A program made the translations under genes and the position numbers. Source: Pseudomonas sp. MYb60 (GTDB lineage Bacteria > Pseudomonadota > Gammaproteobacteria > Pseudomonadales > Pseudomonadaceae). Taken from it: DNA of 64,000 nucleotides. The stretch is taken from NCBI RefSeq assembly GCF_002979555.1, contig NZ_PCOZ01000011.1, forward strand, positions 86,593 through 150,592. The letters are read 5' to 3'. The notes beneath the pieces were generated by a model. That model saw only the letters and a program-made list of their open reading frames with translations, was not told the DNA's origin and ran no database searches. Every line of letters starts with the position of its first letter. The stretch's first letter is position 1. Shown here in pieces: positions 26,309 to 34,704 of this stretch.

Positions 26309-26842
26309 ATGAGTCAACCTGTTACTGCCCTGGTCATCATGGGTGTTGCTGGCTGTGGCAAGACCAGCGTCAGCGAGGCCGTGTGCCGCCTGAACGGCGC
26401 CACTGCCATTGAAGGCGACAGCTTTCACCCTGCCGCCAACATCGAAAAGATGAGCGCCGGCCACCCCCTCAACGACGACGACCGCGCCGGCTGGCTCGAC
26501 ATCCTCTGCGATGAACTGCGCCGTTCGCTCAACGCCGGGCAACACCCGGTACTCACCTGTTCAGCCCTGAAGAAAAAATACCGCGACCATCTGCGCGAAG
26601 CCGCGCCGGGCCTGGGTTTTGTCTTCCTGGAATTGAGCCGTGAAGTGGCGTCCGACCGCGTGTCCCATCGCCCCGGCCACTTCATGCCGGCCAGCCTGAT
26701 CGACAGCCAGTTCGCCACCCTCGAATCGCCCGTGGGCGAACCGCTGACCCTGGCCCTCAACGCCAGTGTCGACAGCGTCGAGCAATTGGCCGAGCAGACC
26801 CATGCCTGGTGGCTGCAGCACGGCTTTGAACCTTCCAAGTGA
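26309..26842 (+). CDS. gntK: Gluconokinase
   Basis: Kinase of 177 residues that phosphorylates gluconate to 6-phosphogluconate, feeding the Entner-Doudoroff route encoded at the left of the window. The P-loop is GVAGCGKTS near residues 12-20; EGDSFHPAANIEKMSAGHPL near 38-57 binds substrate; and CSALKKKYRDHLR near 90-102 is the family signature. Inner ATG at 26309 (MSQPVTALVIMG) is chosen because TTGAGGTGTTAC precedes it and operator 2 lies upstream. Confidence 0.94.
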   Translation: MSQPVTALVIMGVAGCGKTSVSEAVCRLNGATAIEGDSFHPAANIEKMSAGHPLNDDDRAGWLDILCDELRRSLNAGQHPVLTCSALKKKYRDHLREAAPGLGFVFLELSREVASDRVSHRPGHFMPASLIDSQFATLESPVGEPLTLALNASVDSVEQLAEQTHAWWLQHGFEPSK

Positions 26843-26855
26843 TTTTTTGCCGGAA

Positions 26856-26871
26856 AAGATAGCGCTATCCC
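26856..26871. promoter_or_regulatory. GntR operator 3, upstream of gntT
   Basis: GATAGCGCTATC at 26858-26869 is a perfect 12-base palindrome between gntK and gntT. It implies that the permease gene has its own GntR-controlled promoter. Confidence 0.82.
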
Positions 26872-26926
26872 CGGCAGGAAATTCAACACCCGCTTTAATA
26901 ACAACAACAAACAGGAGAGACCCCCC

Positions 26927-28279
26927 ATGTTTGGCATGTCCCACGAGTCATACCTGCTGCTAGATGCAGTGGTCACTATCATTGGGTTGATCGTTCTGAT
27001 CACCAAGTTCAAGGTGCACCCGTTCATTGCGCTGATCATCGCGGCCGGTTTCCTCGGTCTGACCTCGGGTATGCCCGTGGACAAGATCATCAAGGCGTTC
27101 CAGGACGGTTTTGGCGGCGTGCTCGGTTTTGTCGGCATCATCCTCGCGCTGGGCACCATGCTCGGCAAGATGATGGCCGAATCCGGCGGCGCCGATCAGA
27201 TCGCCCAGACCCTCATCCGCGCCTTCGGCAAGGAAAAGGTCCAGTGGGCGATGATGTTCGCCGCGTTCCTGGTGGGCATCCCGCTGTTCTTCGAGATCGG
27301 CTTTGTGCTGCTGATCCCGCTGGTGTTCATCGTCGCGCGCCGCACTGGCGTGTCGCTGATCAAGATCGGTATCCCGCTGCTCGCCGGCCTGTCGGCAGTG
27401 CACGGCCTGGTGCCACCGCACCCGGGCCCGCTGCTGGCCATTGGCGTGTTTGGCGCGGACATCGGCAAGACCATCTTGTACGGCCTGATCGTCGCACTGC
27501 CGACCGCCATCATTGCCGGTCCGATCTTCGGTACGTTCATCGCCAAGTACATTCCGGGCAACCCGTCCCAGGAACTGGTGGACCAACTGGCCCGTGAGTC
27601 GGAACACAAAAACCTGCCGAGCTTCAGCATCACCTTGATCACCGTGCTGTTGCCGGTGTTCCTGATGCTGCTCAAGACCTTTGCTGACATCGGTTTGCCC
27701 GATGGTCACATCGTGCGCAACTGGATGGACATGATCGGTCACCCGATCTCCGCACTGCTGCTGGCGTTGCTGCTGTCGCTGTACACCTTTGGCCATCGCC
27801 AGGGCATTCACTCCAAGCAAATCCTCAAGTTGCTGGATGCCAGCCTTGCGCCGACCGCCGCGATCATCCTGATCATCGGTGCCGGCGGTGGTTTCAAGCA
27901 GATGCTGGTGACCAGCGGCGTGGGCGACGTGATCGGCCACATGGCGGTGAACGCGCAGATCAACCCGATTCTGCTGGCGTGGCTGGTCGCGGCGGTGATT
28001 CGTGTGGCCACCGGTTCGGCGACCGTCGCGACCATTACCGGCGCGGGCATTGTGGTGCCGGTGGTGGGGATGATCCCAGGCGTCAACCGTGAGCTGCTGG
28101 TACTGGCGACGGGGGCGGGGTCGTTGATCCTGTCGCACGTCAACGATGCGGGGTTCTGGCTGGTGAAGCAGTACTTCAACATGACCGTGGCGGAGACGTT
28201 CAAGACCTGGACGGCGATGGAGACGATTCTGTCGATCGTGGCGTTGATCTTTATCATGCTGTTGTCGCTGGTGGTGTAA
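26927..28279 (+). CDS. gntT: Gluconate permease, GntP family
   Basis: Inner-membrane proton symporter of 450 residues with about 12-14 helices. Family signatures include GFLGLTSGMPVDKIIKAFQDGFG near 40-60, GLSAVHGLVPPHPGPLLAIG near 152-172, and RVATGSATVATITGAGIV near 361-378. GGAGAGACCCCCC precedes the ATG. It follows gntK by 84 bases with its own GntR operator. The gene is called gntP, gntT or gnuT in different pseudomonads. Confidence 0.94.
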   Translation: MFGMSHESYLLLDAVVTIIGLIVLITKFKVHPFIALIIAAGFLGLTSGMPVDKIIKAFQDGFGGVLGFVGIILALGTMLGKMMAESGGADQIAQTLIRAFGKEKVQWAMMFAAFLVGIPLFFEIGFVLLIPLVFIVARRTGVSLIKIGIPLLAGLSAVHGLVPPHPGPLLAIGVFGADIGKTILYGLIVALPTAIIAGPIFGTFIAKYIPGNPSQELVDQLARESEHKNLPSFSITLITVLLPVFLMLLKTFADIGLPDGHIVRNWMDMIGHPISALLLALLLSLYTFGHRQGIHSKQILKLLDASLAPTAAIILIIGAGGGFKQMLVTSGVGDVIGHMAVNAQINPILLAWLVAAVIRVATGSATVATITGAGIVVPVVGMIPGVNRELLVLATGAGSLILSHVNDAGFWLVKQYFNMTVAETFKTWTAMETILSIVALIFIMLLSLVV

Positions 28280-28316
28280 CAGGTACACCGCAATCCAAAT
28301 GTGGTAACCCAATCAA

Positions 28317-28345
28317 AGGTGGGAGGGGGCAAGCCCCCTCCCACC
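28317..28345. repeat. REP element
   Basis: AGGTGGGAGGGGGCAAGC paired with CCCCTCCCACCT between the convergent gntT and alaC genes. Confidence 0.8.
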
Positions 28346-28376
28346 TGTTTGACCACATTTATTCAGATGGATTGGG

Positions 28377-29588
28377 TCAGGCTTTAGTGACCAATCCATC
28401 CGCCCTGAACATCCCGCGAATCCCCCGCACCGCCTGGCGAATCCGGTCCTGGTTCTCGATCAGCGCAAAGCGCACATGATCATCGCCATACTCACCAAAG
28501 CCAATGCCTGGCGACACGCACACCTTCGCTTCCAGCAGCAACTTCTTGGCAAATTCCAGCGAGCCCATGGCGGCATATTGCTCGGGAATCTTCGCCCAGA
28601 CGTACATCGACGCCTTCGGATTCTCAACCATCCAGCCCAGTTCGTGCAGGCCCTTTACCAGCACGTTGCGACGCTGGCGATACTGTTCGGCGATGTCTTT
28701 GACGCACTGCTGATCGCCTTCCAATGCCGCAATCGCTGCCACTTGCAGCGGCGTGAAGGTGCCGTAGTCGTGGTAGCTCTTGATCCGCGCCAGGGCGTTG
28801 ACCAGTTCCGGGTTGCCCACCATGAAACCAATGCGCCAGCCGGCCATGTTGTAGCTCTTGGACAGGGTAAAAAATTCCACCGCAATGTCCTTGGCGCCCG
28901 GTACCTGCATGATCGACGGGGCTTTCCAGCCGTCGTAGACGATGTCGGCATAGGCCAGGTCGTGGATGACCAGTACGTCGTACTGCTTGGCCAGGGCGAT
29001 CACGCGCTCGAAGAAATCCAGCTCCACGCACTGGGCGGTGGGGTTGGACGGGAAGCCCAGGATCATCATCTTCGGTTTCGGGATCGAGCCGCGAATGGCG
29101 CGCTCCAGCTCGGCGAAAAAGTCCACGCCGGGCACCAACGGCACCGAGCGCACCTGGGCGCCAGCGATCACGGCACCGTAGATGTGAATCGGGTAGCTCG
29201 GGTTGGGCACCAGCACGGTATCGCCCTGGTCCAGGGTGGCCAGCATCAGGTGCGCCAGGCCTTCCTTGGAACCGATGGTCACGATGGCTTCCGACTCGGG
29301 GTCGATGTCCACGGCGTAACGGTCCTTGTACCAGCGCGAGATCGCCCGGCGCAGTCGCGGAATGCCCTTGGACGTGGAGTAACCGTGGGTGTCTTCGCGC
29401 TGGGCCACTTGCACGAGTTTTTCGACGATATGCGGCGGCGTGGCGCCGTCGGGATTACCCATGCTCAAGTCGATGATGTCTTCGCCGCGCCGACGCGCAG
29501 CCATCTTCAGCTCGGCAGTGATATTGAAAACATAGGGGGGGAGTCGATCTATGCGCGCAAAGCGGCGCGGCGAACCTTGGTCTGCCAT
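28377..29588 (-). CDS. alaC: Alanine-type aminotransferase AlaC
   Basis: Class I/II PLP aminotransferase of 403 residues, expected to interconvert glutamate and pyruvate with alanine and 2-oxoglutarate. MGNPDGATPPH lies near residues 43-53; PSNPTAQCVELDFFE near 180; HDLAYADIVYDG near 209; and the PLP lysine is in FFTLSKSYNMAGWRIGF near 236-252. Length agrees with AlaC of enterics and pseudomonads. Monocistronic on the minus strand. Confidence 0.9.
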   Translation of the reverse strand: MADQGSPRRFARIDRLPPYVFNITAELKMAARRRGEDIIDLSMGNPDGATPPHIVEKLVQVAQREDTHGYSTSKGIPRLRRAISRWYKDRYAVDIDPESEAIVTIGSKEGLAHLMLATLDQGDTVLVPNPSYPIHIYGAVIAGAQVRSVPLVPGVDFFAELERAIRGSIPKPKMMILGFPSNPTAQCVELDFFERVIALAKQYDVLVIHDLAYADIVYDGWKAPSIMQVPGAKDIAVEFFTLSKSYNMAGWRIGFMVGNPELVNALARIKSYHDYGTFTPLQVAAIAALEGDQQCVKDIAEQYRQRRNVLVKGLHELGWMVENPKASMYVWAKIPEQYAAMGSLEFAKKLLLEAKVCVSPGIGFGEYGDDHVRFALIENQDRIRQAVRGIRGMFRADGLVTKA

Positions 29589-29783
29589 TGTTGCCTCGAA
29601 GTACGTAAGCGCCCGGAACCGTCCGAGCGACGTCGGCCACTGCGGTGGCCTGCGGGGCTGACAATACGGTCGATGATGGCCAGTTGTCCAGACGTGTAGG
29701 AAAAATTTCTACTTGGATGGCGGCGTGGATATGCCCCTATACTCGATGCGGGTTTGTTCCCTCATAAGAAGGAGACTGTTCGG

Positions 29784-30266
29784 ATGAATCAGCAAGCAAA
29801 ACAACCGCTGGAGCCACGCATGGAAGCCGGTAAGGCCCTGGTCATCGCTGGGGTTCAAGGGCGTTATTCGAAGGCCACCGTAGGTGATATCCCCAAGCTG
29901 TGGGAGTTGTTCGACACCTGTATCAAGGACATCAAGAAACGCGTCGGCGGTGTGACCTATGGCGTCTGCCATAACCCCAAGCATGGCGAATTCGACTACA
30001 TGGCCGGCGTCGAAGTCCCCACAAAAGCCGACGTGCCAAGCAACTTCGAATGCATCGAAATTCCGCCGCTCAACTACGCCGTGTTCTCCCATTATGGGCC
30101 GGTGCAGGCACTTGAGCAGACCTACGAGCGCATCATGTTCGAATGGCTGCCGCACTCGGGCTACAAGGTCATGGGCGCGGATTTCGAACGCTACAGTGCG
30201 GATTTTGATGCGCGCAAAGGCACCGGGACGGTGGAGATCTGGTTGCCGATAGGCGAACGAGGCTGA
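29784..30266 (+). CDS. GyrI-like effector-binding domain protein (standalone)
   Basis: 160 residues forming only the AraC effector-binding/GyrI-like fold: VIAGVQGRYSKATVGDIPKLWELF at the start, FDYMAGVEV in the middle and the closing GTVEIWLPI. The conserved EIPPLNYAVFSHYGPVQAL carries the acidic ligand-pocket region. Standalone members bind small hydrophobic compounds or act as gyrase inhibitors; which applies is unknown. The ATG at 29784 follows AAGAAGGAG. A long inverted repeat follows. Confidence 0.82.
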   Translation: MNQQAKQPLEPRMEAGKALVIAGVQGRYSKATVGDIPKLWELFDTCIKDIKKRVGGVTYGVCHNPKHGEFDYMAGVEVPTKADVPSNFECIEIPPLNYAVFSHYGPVQALEQTYERIMFEWLPHSGYKVMGADFERYSADFDARKGTGTVEIWLPIGERG

Positions 30267-30279
30267 AGCACTCACTGAT

Positions 30280-30325
30280 GTCACGTAAACAGGACATGCA
30301 GGTGTGAATGTCGTGTTTACGTGAC
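30280..30325. repeat. 18-base-arm inverted repeat between convergent genes
   Basis: GTCACGTAAACAGGACAT (30280-30297) and ATGTCGTGTTTACGTGAC (30308-30325) pair at 17 of 18 positions around a 10-base loop. It ends one base before the last base of the acetyltransferase gene. Without a T-run it is not a classic terminator, but its place between convergent genes suggests bidirectional transcript end formation. Confidence 0.7.
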
Positions 30326-30326
30326 G

Positions 30327-30827
30327 TTATCGTTGCGAATCAAACACCCACTTCATCCTGCGCTCATACCCAATCCGCCCCTTGTATGCATCCCCGCTGT
30401 CCACCCACCCGGCCGCCAGATACAGCCCCATCGCCGCCGCGTTGTCCGCATCCACCGATAATTCCAGCCCCTTGATCTGCGGCCAGGCTTGCAAAGCCGC
30501 TGCGGGCAGCGCCTGCAGGCAGGCCCTGCCAAATCCACGGCCCTGCTGCCTGTGGTCGACCTGCAACGCGTGCAACGTCGCGCTGTGTTCATCGGCCCAG
30601 TGGGGCAGGCACGGCGGGCGTTTGAGCAGCAGGAACGCGACAGGCAGTTCGTCGGCCAGCAGGGCGAAGCCCTTGATCGCGGTGGGGTGGGGATTGACCA
30701 GCAGGCTGTTCAGCGCACAGTAGATATCACCGGAGTAGGCCAGTTGTTCGGGATGCACGTGCAGGGTGTCGAGTTGCTGTTTCTGCACGAGACTCAGCGT
30801 CTCATAGGGGACAAGGCGGGTTTCCAT
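30327..30827 (-). CDS. GNAT-family N-acetyltransferase
   Basis: Protein of 166 residues with the acetyl-CoA pyrophosphate loop HRQQGRGFGRACLQAL near 92-107 and the closing strand ELSVDADNAAAMGLYLAAGW near 121-140. The substrate is not predictable. It is convergent with the GyrI-like gene and closes at the inverted repeat. Confidence 0.87.
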   Translation of the reverse strand: METRLVPYETLSLVQKQQLDTLHVHPEQLAYSGDIYCALNSLLVNPHPTAIKGFALLADELPVAFLLLKRPPCLPHWADEHSATLHALQVDHRQQGRGFGRACLQALPAAALQAWPQIKGLELSVDADNAAAMGLYLAAGWVDSGDAYKGRIGYERRMKWVFDSQR

Positions 30828-30977
30828 CGGGGGCGTATCCGAAATCCTACAAAGAGGCCTGGATTCTAGCGGGTTTGCCAGGGGCGGAATTTTTTTTCAG
30901 TGACCTGTCGATTGACCGATGCGCCATTCGACCAGAGGTGTCGTCCGTGATGTTTTCTACCCCACAGGAGTATCGCC

Positions 30978-31397
30978 ATGAGCACTGCCATCAACACCCT
31001 GATCGAGCAATGGAAACAAGCCGTGACCGTCAAGGACGTCGACAGAATTGTCAGCTTTTACGCCGATGATATCGTCGCGTTCGATGCCGTTGGCGCCCTG
31101 CAATTCAAGGGCAAGGCTGCCTACCAGGCGCACTGGAAGGCCTGCATGGCGTTCTGCCCCGGCCCCGGCATTTTCGATTTTCACGAGCTGCATATCGTTG
31201 CCGGAGAAGAGAGCGCCTTCGCCCATTGGCTTGCCCACTGTGGTGGCACCGGGCCGGACGGGGTGCTCAAGACGTGCTGGATGCGGGTCAGCGCCGGGTA
31301 CCAGCGCATCGATGGCCAGTGGAAAGTGGTGCATGAGCACTGGTCCACGCCCTTCGACATGGAGACCGGCGCCGGTCTGTTCGACCTGAAACCTTGA
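30978..31397 (+). CDS. SnoaL/DUF4440-like NTF2-fold protein
   Basis: 139 residues of the NTF2-like fold: an opening helix with LIEQWKQAVTVKDVDRIVSFYADDIVAFDAVG (split by the first strand), then LQFKGKAAYQAHW and a C-terminal strand with WKVVHEHWSTPF. Members are small enzymes or binding proteins in stress and xenobiotic operons; specificity is unknown. CCACAGGAGTATCGCC precedes the ATG. It is the first of four genes whose last is a truncated sigma factor. Confidence 0.84.
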   Translation: MSTAINTLIEQWKQAVTVKDVDRIVSFYADDIVAFDAVGALQFKGKAAYQAHWKACMAFCPGPGIFDFHELHIVAGEESAFAHWLAHCGGTGPDGVLKTCWMRVSAGYQRIDGQWKVVHEHWSTPFDMETGAGLFDLKP

Positions 31398-31439
31398 GCA
31401 CCGCAATCTATAGTCAGTTATCCGATACCGGAGAACACC

Positions 31440-31787
31440 ATGAAATACCTGTGCCTGGTCTACAGCGATGAAACCTTGCTGCACAGCGTGCCCGACAGCC
31501 CCAAGGACCCGGAATGCCATGCCTACGCCGAGGCGGTGCACGGCAGTGGCCGCATGCTCGCTGCCGAAGCGCTGGAGTCGGTCACCACCGCCACCACCAC
31601 CGTGCGCATGCGCAATGGCAAGCTGTCGATCACCGACGGGCCGTTTGCCGAGACCAAGGAGCAGCTCGCCGGGTTCTACCTGATCGAAGCCCGTGATTTG
31701 AACGAAGCGATCCAGGTGGCCGGCGGTATTCCGGCCGCCCGGGTCGGCAGTGTGGAAGTACGCCCCGTGCGTGAATTGAATCTCTGA
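31440..31787 (+). CDS. YciI-family protein (DGPF domain)
   Basis: 115 residues with the DGPF motif as TDGPFAETKEQLAGFYLIEA near 62-81, the hallmark of YCII-like proteins paired with ECF sigma factors of the DUF6596 type. It opens MKYLCLVYSDE. CCGGAGAACACC is the ribosome site. Role unproven; relatives are dimeric alpha-beta barrels. Confidence 0.9.
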   Translation: MKYLCLVYSDETLLHSVPDSPKDPECHAYAEAVHGSGRMLAAEALESVTTATTTVRMRNGKLSITDGPFAETKEQLAGFYLIEARDLNEAIQVAGGIPAARVGSVEVRPVRELNL

Positions 31788-31821
31788 ACACAACAACCAT
31801 AAGACTCAAGAGGTTTACCCC

Positions 31822-32301
31822 ATGTCTACGCAACCTGCCGAGTTTGAATTGTCCATCAGCCGTGTAATCGACGCGCCGCGCAGCCGAGTGTTCCGTGCCT
31901 GGACCGAGCCCGCGTTGCTCCGGCAATGGTGGGGCCCCCACGGCATGACCACCCCGGAGTGCGAAATGAACCTGTGGGTCGGTGGCCTGTTTCGCACCTT
32001 GATGCGAGCGCCGGACGGTGCCGAATACCCGACCCAGGGCGTGTTCCTCGAAATCATCGCGCCAAGGCGCCTGGTGTTCACCGATGCCTTCATGCCGGGC
32101 TGGATCCCGTCCGGCAAGCCGTTCATGACCGCTGAGGTGACGCTGCAGGAAGTCGAGGGCAACAAGACCCTCTACACCGCGCGCGCCATGCATTGGCGAG
32201 CCGAAGACAAGCAGGCCCACGAAGCCATGGGCTTTCATGATGGCTGGGGCCAGAGCCTGGATCGGCTGGTCACCCTGGTGACCCAAGGCATGCCCGATTG
32301 A
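31822..32301 (+). CDS. SRPBCC/AHSA1-family protein
   Basis: 159 residues with the START-like opening SRVIDAPRSRVFRAWTEPALLRQWWGP near 14-40, typical of AHSA1 proteins, and the closing helix GWGQSLDRLVTLV. It probably binds a hydrophobic ligand. Its stop overlaps the TTG start of the truncated sigma gene by three bases. The YciI-SRPBCC-sigma order is a standard gene set. Confidence 0.88.
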   Translation: MSTQPAEFELSISRVIDAPRSRVFRAWTEPALLRQWWGPHGMTTPECEMNLWVGGLFRTLMRAPDGAEYPTQGVFLEIIAPRRLVFTDAFMPGWIPSGKPFMTAEVTLQEVEGNKTLYTARAMHWRAEDKQAHEAMGFHDGWGQSLDRLVTLVTQGMPD

Positions 32302-32430
32302 CCCTGTCGGTCGAGGCCATTTACCGCACCGAGTCGCGCCGGGTCCTCGCGACGCTGATTCGTTTGCTGGGCGACTTTGACCTGGCCGAGGAAGCCCTGC
32401 ACGACGCATTTTTCGTCGCGGTGCAACGCT
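32298..32430 (+). pseudogene. Truncated ECF sigma factor (SigJ/DUF6596 type), N-terminal fragment
   Basis: From TTG at 32298 the frame reads LSVEAIYRTESRRVLATLIR, then LLGDFDLAEEALHDAFFVAVQ, the first 40-odd residues of the roughly 400-residue sigma factors that follow YciI/SRPBCC genes. After about 32427 the match stops, and the frame continues in unrelated sequence to a stop at 32480. Sigma regions 2 (rest), 4 and the C-terminal domain are absent. The junction abuts a minus-strand LysR gene, so a deletion or insertion has removed the remainder. Only the operon's small enzymes remain intact. Confidence 0.82.
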
Positions 32431-32464
32431 GTTCAGATGTTCATTGTTTAGCGCTGAGTGTTCC

Positions 32465-33319
32465 TTACTCGAGCATCTGACTCAGCAGCCAGCTTCCGGC
32501 CGGCCCCGGCGGGTGTTGCCGTGACCACAGTGCATCCACCGCTACCGAGCGTGGCCAGCTGCGAGCCTTGAGTTCGACCAGGTGGTCGCCGCCAAAACGC
32601 TCTACCAGCCAGCGCGGGATGGGCGCCCAGCCGAACCCCAGTTGTGCCATCTCCATCAGCATCAGGTAACTGGGCGCGGACCATACCCGGCCGCTGGGAC
32701 GGGTTTCGGTCGGGTTGATGATGCTGGCCAGGCGCAGTTCGCGGTGTTGTTGCAGTGTGTCGGCCGAGATGTTTCGCAGCTTGGCCAGTGGGTGTGCGGG
32801 TGCGACGAACAGCGCAATTTCCGTGCGCTCTTCCACCAGAGCGCCCGTCAGGTCGGGTGGGTAGACGTCCTGTTGTTCAATAAAGGCAAGGTGTGCACGC
32901 CCGCTTTGCACAAGGGCGATCAAGTCTTCGCATTCGGCAATCAGGCATTCCAGTTCAAGGTCCGGAAAGCGCTGCTCGAAGGCTTTGAGGGCGATTTCAA
33001 ACCGATCGGACTGGTAGGTATCGGACATGGCGATGCTCAGTTTCGGCTCCAACCCCTGGGACAACTGGTTCGCCGCCAGCGCCAGACGACTGTTGGCCTC
33101 CAGCACCTGTTCGGCGCGTTGCAGCAACACGTGGCCGGCCGGAGTCAGCGTCGGCTTGCGGCTGCTGCGGTCGAACAGCACCACATCCAGATCAATCTCC
33201 AGGCTCGCCACTGCCGCACTGACCGTGGACTGGCTTTTGCCCAGCTTGCGCGCCGCGGCGGAAAACGAACCTTGGGTCGCGGCCTGGACAAACGCCTGCA
33301 GCACTTCATGGGAGGCCAT
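32465..33319 (-). CDS. LysR-family regulator, divergent from a PACE efflux gene
   Basis: 284 residues. The HTH is at 5-62 (VLQAFVQAATQGSFSAAARK and SQSTVSAAVASLE), followed by the LysR substrate-binding domain. It faces the PACE gene with 88 bases between, the arrangement of AceR-type regulators with AceI-type exporters, so control of that gene is the likely job. Its 3' end overlaps the relic sigma frame by 16 bases. Slightly short for LysR but the domains look complete. Confidence 0.85.
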   Translation of the reverse strand: MASHEVLQAFVQAATQGSFSAAARKLGKSQSTVSAAVASLEIDLDVVLFDRSSRKPTLTPAGHVLLQRAEQVLEANSRLALAANQLSQGLEPKLSIAMSDTYQSDRFEIALKAFEQRFPDLELECLIAECEDLIALVQSGRAHLAFIEQQDVYPPDLTGALVEERTEIALFVAPAHPLAKLRNISADTLQQHRELRLASIINPTETRPSGRVWSAPSYLMLMEMAQLGFGWAPIPRWLVERFGGDHLVELKARSWPRSVAVDALWSRQHPPGPAGSWLLSQMLE

Positions 33320-33407
33320 GACTATCGCCTTGATCGATGGTTATTGGTTATGAAGTATCGAGTAAAAGGGTAATCATGGCAACCATCGTCACTCACGGAG
33401 CCGGGTC

Positions 33408-33941
33408 ATGAACCCCACCAAGTCGATTACTGAACGTGTTTGCCAAGCCCTGGGTTTTGAAGGCCTGGCGTTGTTGATCTGTACGCCGCTGCTGGTGTGG
33501 ATCACCGGCCGGCCAGCCCTGGAGATGGGCGCGGTGACCTTGGGCCTGAGCCTGTTGGCGCTGACCTGGAACATCCTCTTCAACAGCCTGTTTGACCGCC
33601 TCAAAGTACGCCTGCAACTGCCCGCTGGCGGCTGGACGCGGGTCCTGCATGCGCTGATGTTCGAAGGCGGGCTGATCATCGTTGCCGTGCCGTTGATCGC
33701 GGTGTGGCTGAACATCAGCCTGATGCAGGCGTTCATGCTGGACATTGGCGTGCTGCTGTTCTTCCTGCCGTACACCTACGTCTATCACTGGGGGTATGAC
33801 GTGATTCGGGAAAAAATCATCAGCAGGCGCAGGGTTCAATCAGAGGAACATGCCGCCCGAGGCCTCGATGCGCTGGCCGGTGATCCAGTGGCTGCCGTCG
33901 GCCAGCAGGCTGGCGATGGCGCCGCCGATATCGTCCGGTAA
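33408..33941 (+). CDS. PACE-family efflux protein with an extended C-terminus
   Basis: Membrane protein of 177 residues built of two bacterial transmembrane pair units, four helices in all. ERVCQALGFEGLALLICTPL starts the first unit, RVLHALMFEGGLIIVAVPLI the second, and YTYVYHWGYDVIREKI closes the helices. PACE proteins export biocides such as chlorhexidine or short diamines. Family members end about 145 residues in; here the last 34 or so residues (VQSEEHAARGLDALAG...) are antisense to the end of the SDR gene and look like readthrough, not a real domain. Confidence 0.85.
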   Translation: MNPTKSITERVCQALGFEGLALLICTPLLVWITGRPALEMGAVTLGLSLLALTWNILFNSLFDRLKVRLQLPAGGWTRVLHALMFEGGLIIVAVPLIAVWLNISLMQAFMLDIGVLLFFLPYTYVYHWGYDVIREKIISRRRVQSEEHAARGLDALAGDPVAAVGQQAGDGAADIVR

Positions 33942-34598
33942 ACCGGCGCGTCCCAGGGCGGTATTGTTGGCAACCATGGCGTTGAGTGCGGCGTTGTCGC
34001 GCACGGCGCCACCACCGAAGTCGGTTTCAATCGCGCCCGGGGCGAGGATGTTGACGCTGATGCCGCGCGCGCCCAACTCCTTGGCCTGGTAACGCGTGAG
34101 GACTTCCATCGCGCCTTTCATTGCGGCGTAGGCGGCATAACCGGGCAGACTGAAGCGCGCCAGGCCGCTGGAAATATTGAGGATGCGGCCACCGTCACGC
34201 AGCAGGGGCAATAACTGTTGTGTGAGGAAAAACGGGCCTTTGAATTGGATCGCTACCAGTTGGTCGAACTGTGCTTCAGTTGTCTCGGCAAAGCTGGCGT
34301 GGACGCCGATGCCCGCGTTGTTGACCAGGAAATCGAAGCGATCCTGCGCAAATACGTCGTTGAGCACGCCGGCCACCTTGCCGACAAAATTGTTGAAACC
34401 CGCGCTCTGGCCCACATCCAGTTGCAGCATCGCGGCGCGTCCCCCCAACTGTTCGATCTGGGTGACCAATGCCTGCGCTTCGTCGGCCTTGCTGTGATAG
34501 GTACCGATGATGTCGACGCCCTGTGCCGCCAGGTGCAGTGCGGCGTTCTTGCCCAGGCCACGGCTGGCGCCGGTAATCAGTGCGATTTTACGGGTCAT
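33840..34598 (-). CDS. Short-chain dehydrogenase/reductase
   Basis: NAD(P)-dependent oxidoreductase of 252 residues. The cofactor glycine motif is TGASRGLGK near 9-17; NNAGIG near 92; the catalytic Ser and YxxxK are in ISSGLARFSLPGYAAYAAMKG near 143-163. The substrate is unknown. I chose MTRKIALITG (34598), which has GAGGACTGCACC upstream. It is divergent from a LysR gene that probably controls it. Confidence 0.9.
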   Translation of the reverse strand: MTRKIALITGASRGLGKNAALHLAAQGVDIIGTYHSKADEAQALVTQIEQLGGRAAMLQLDVGQSAGFNNFVGKVAGVLNDVFAQDRFDFLVNNAGIGVHASFAETTEAQFDQLVAIQFKGPFFLTQQLLPLLRDGGRILNISSGLARFSLPGYAAYAAMKGAMEVLTRYQAKELGARGISVNILAPGAIETDFGGGAVRDNAALNAMVANNTALGRAGLPDDIGGAIASLLADGSHWITGQRIEASGGMFL

Positions 34599-34704
34599 GG
34601 TGCAGTCCTCTTGAGTGATCAGTGGCACCGAGTGTATTTATTCGCCCATAACGTGATAAACAGCGCTATACCGGAATCACTGGCCGGATAAGGCGAACAA
34701 TCCC

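Noticed and set aside
32298..32480. Functional 60-residue protein at the sigma position
   Set aside because: The first 42 residues are an exact-looking sigma N-terminus and the rest is unrelated, so a truncation explains it better.
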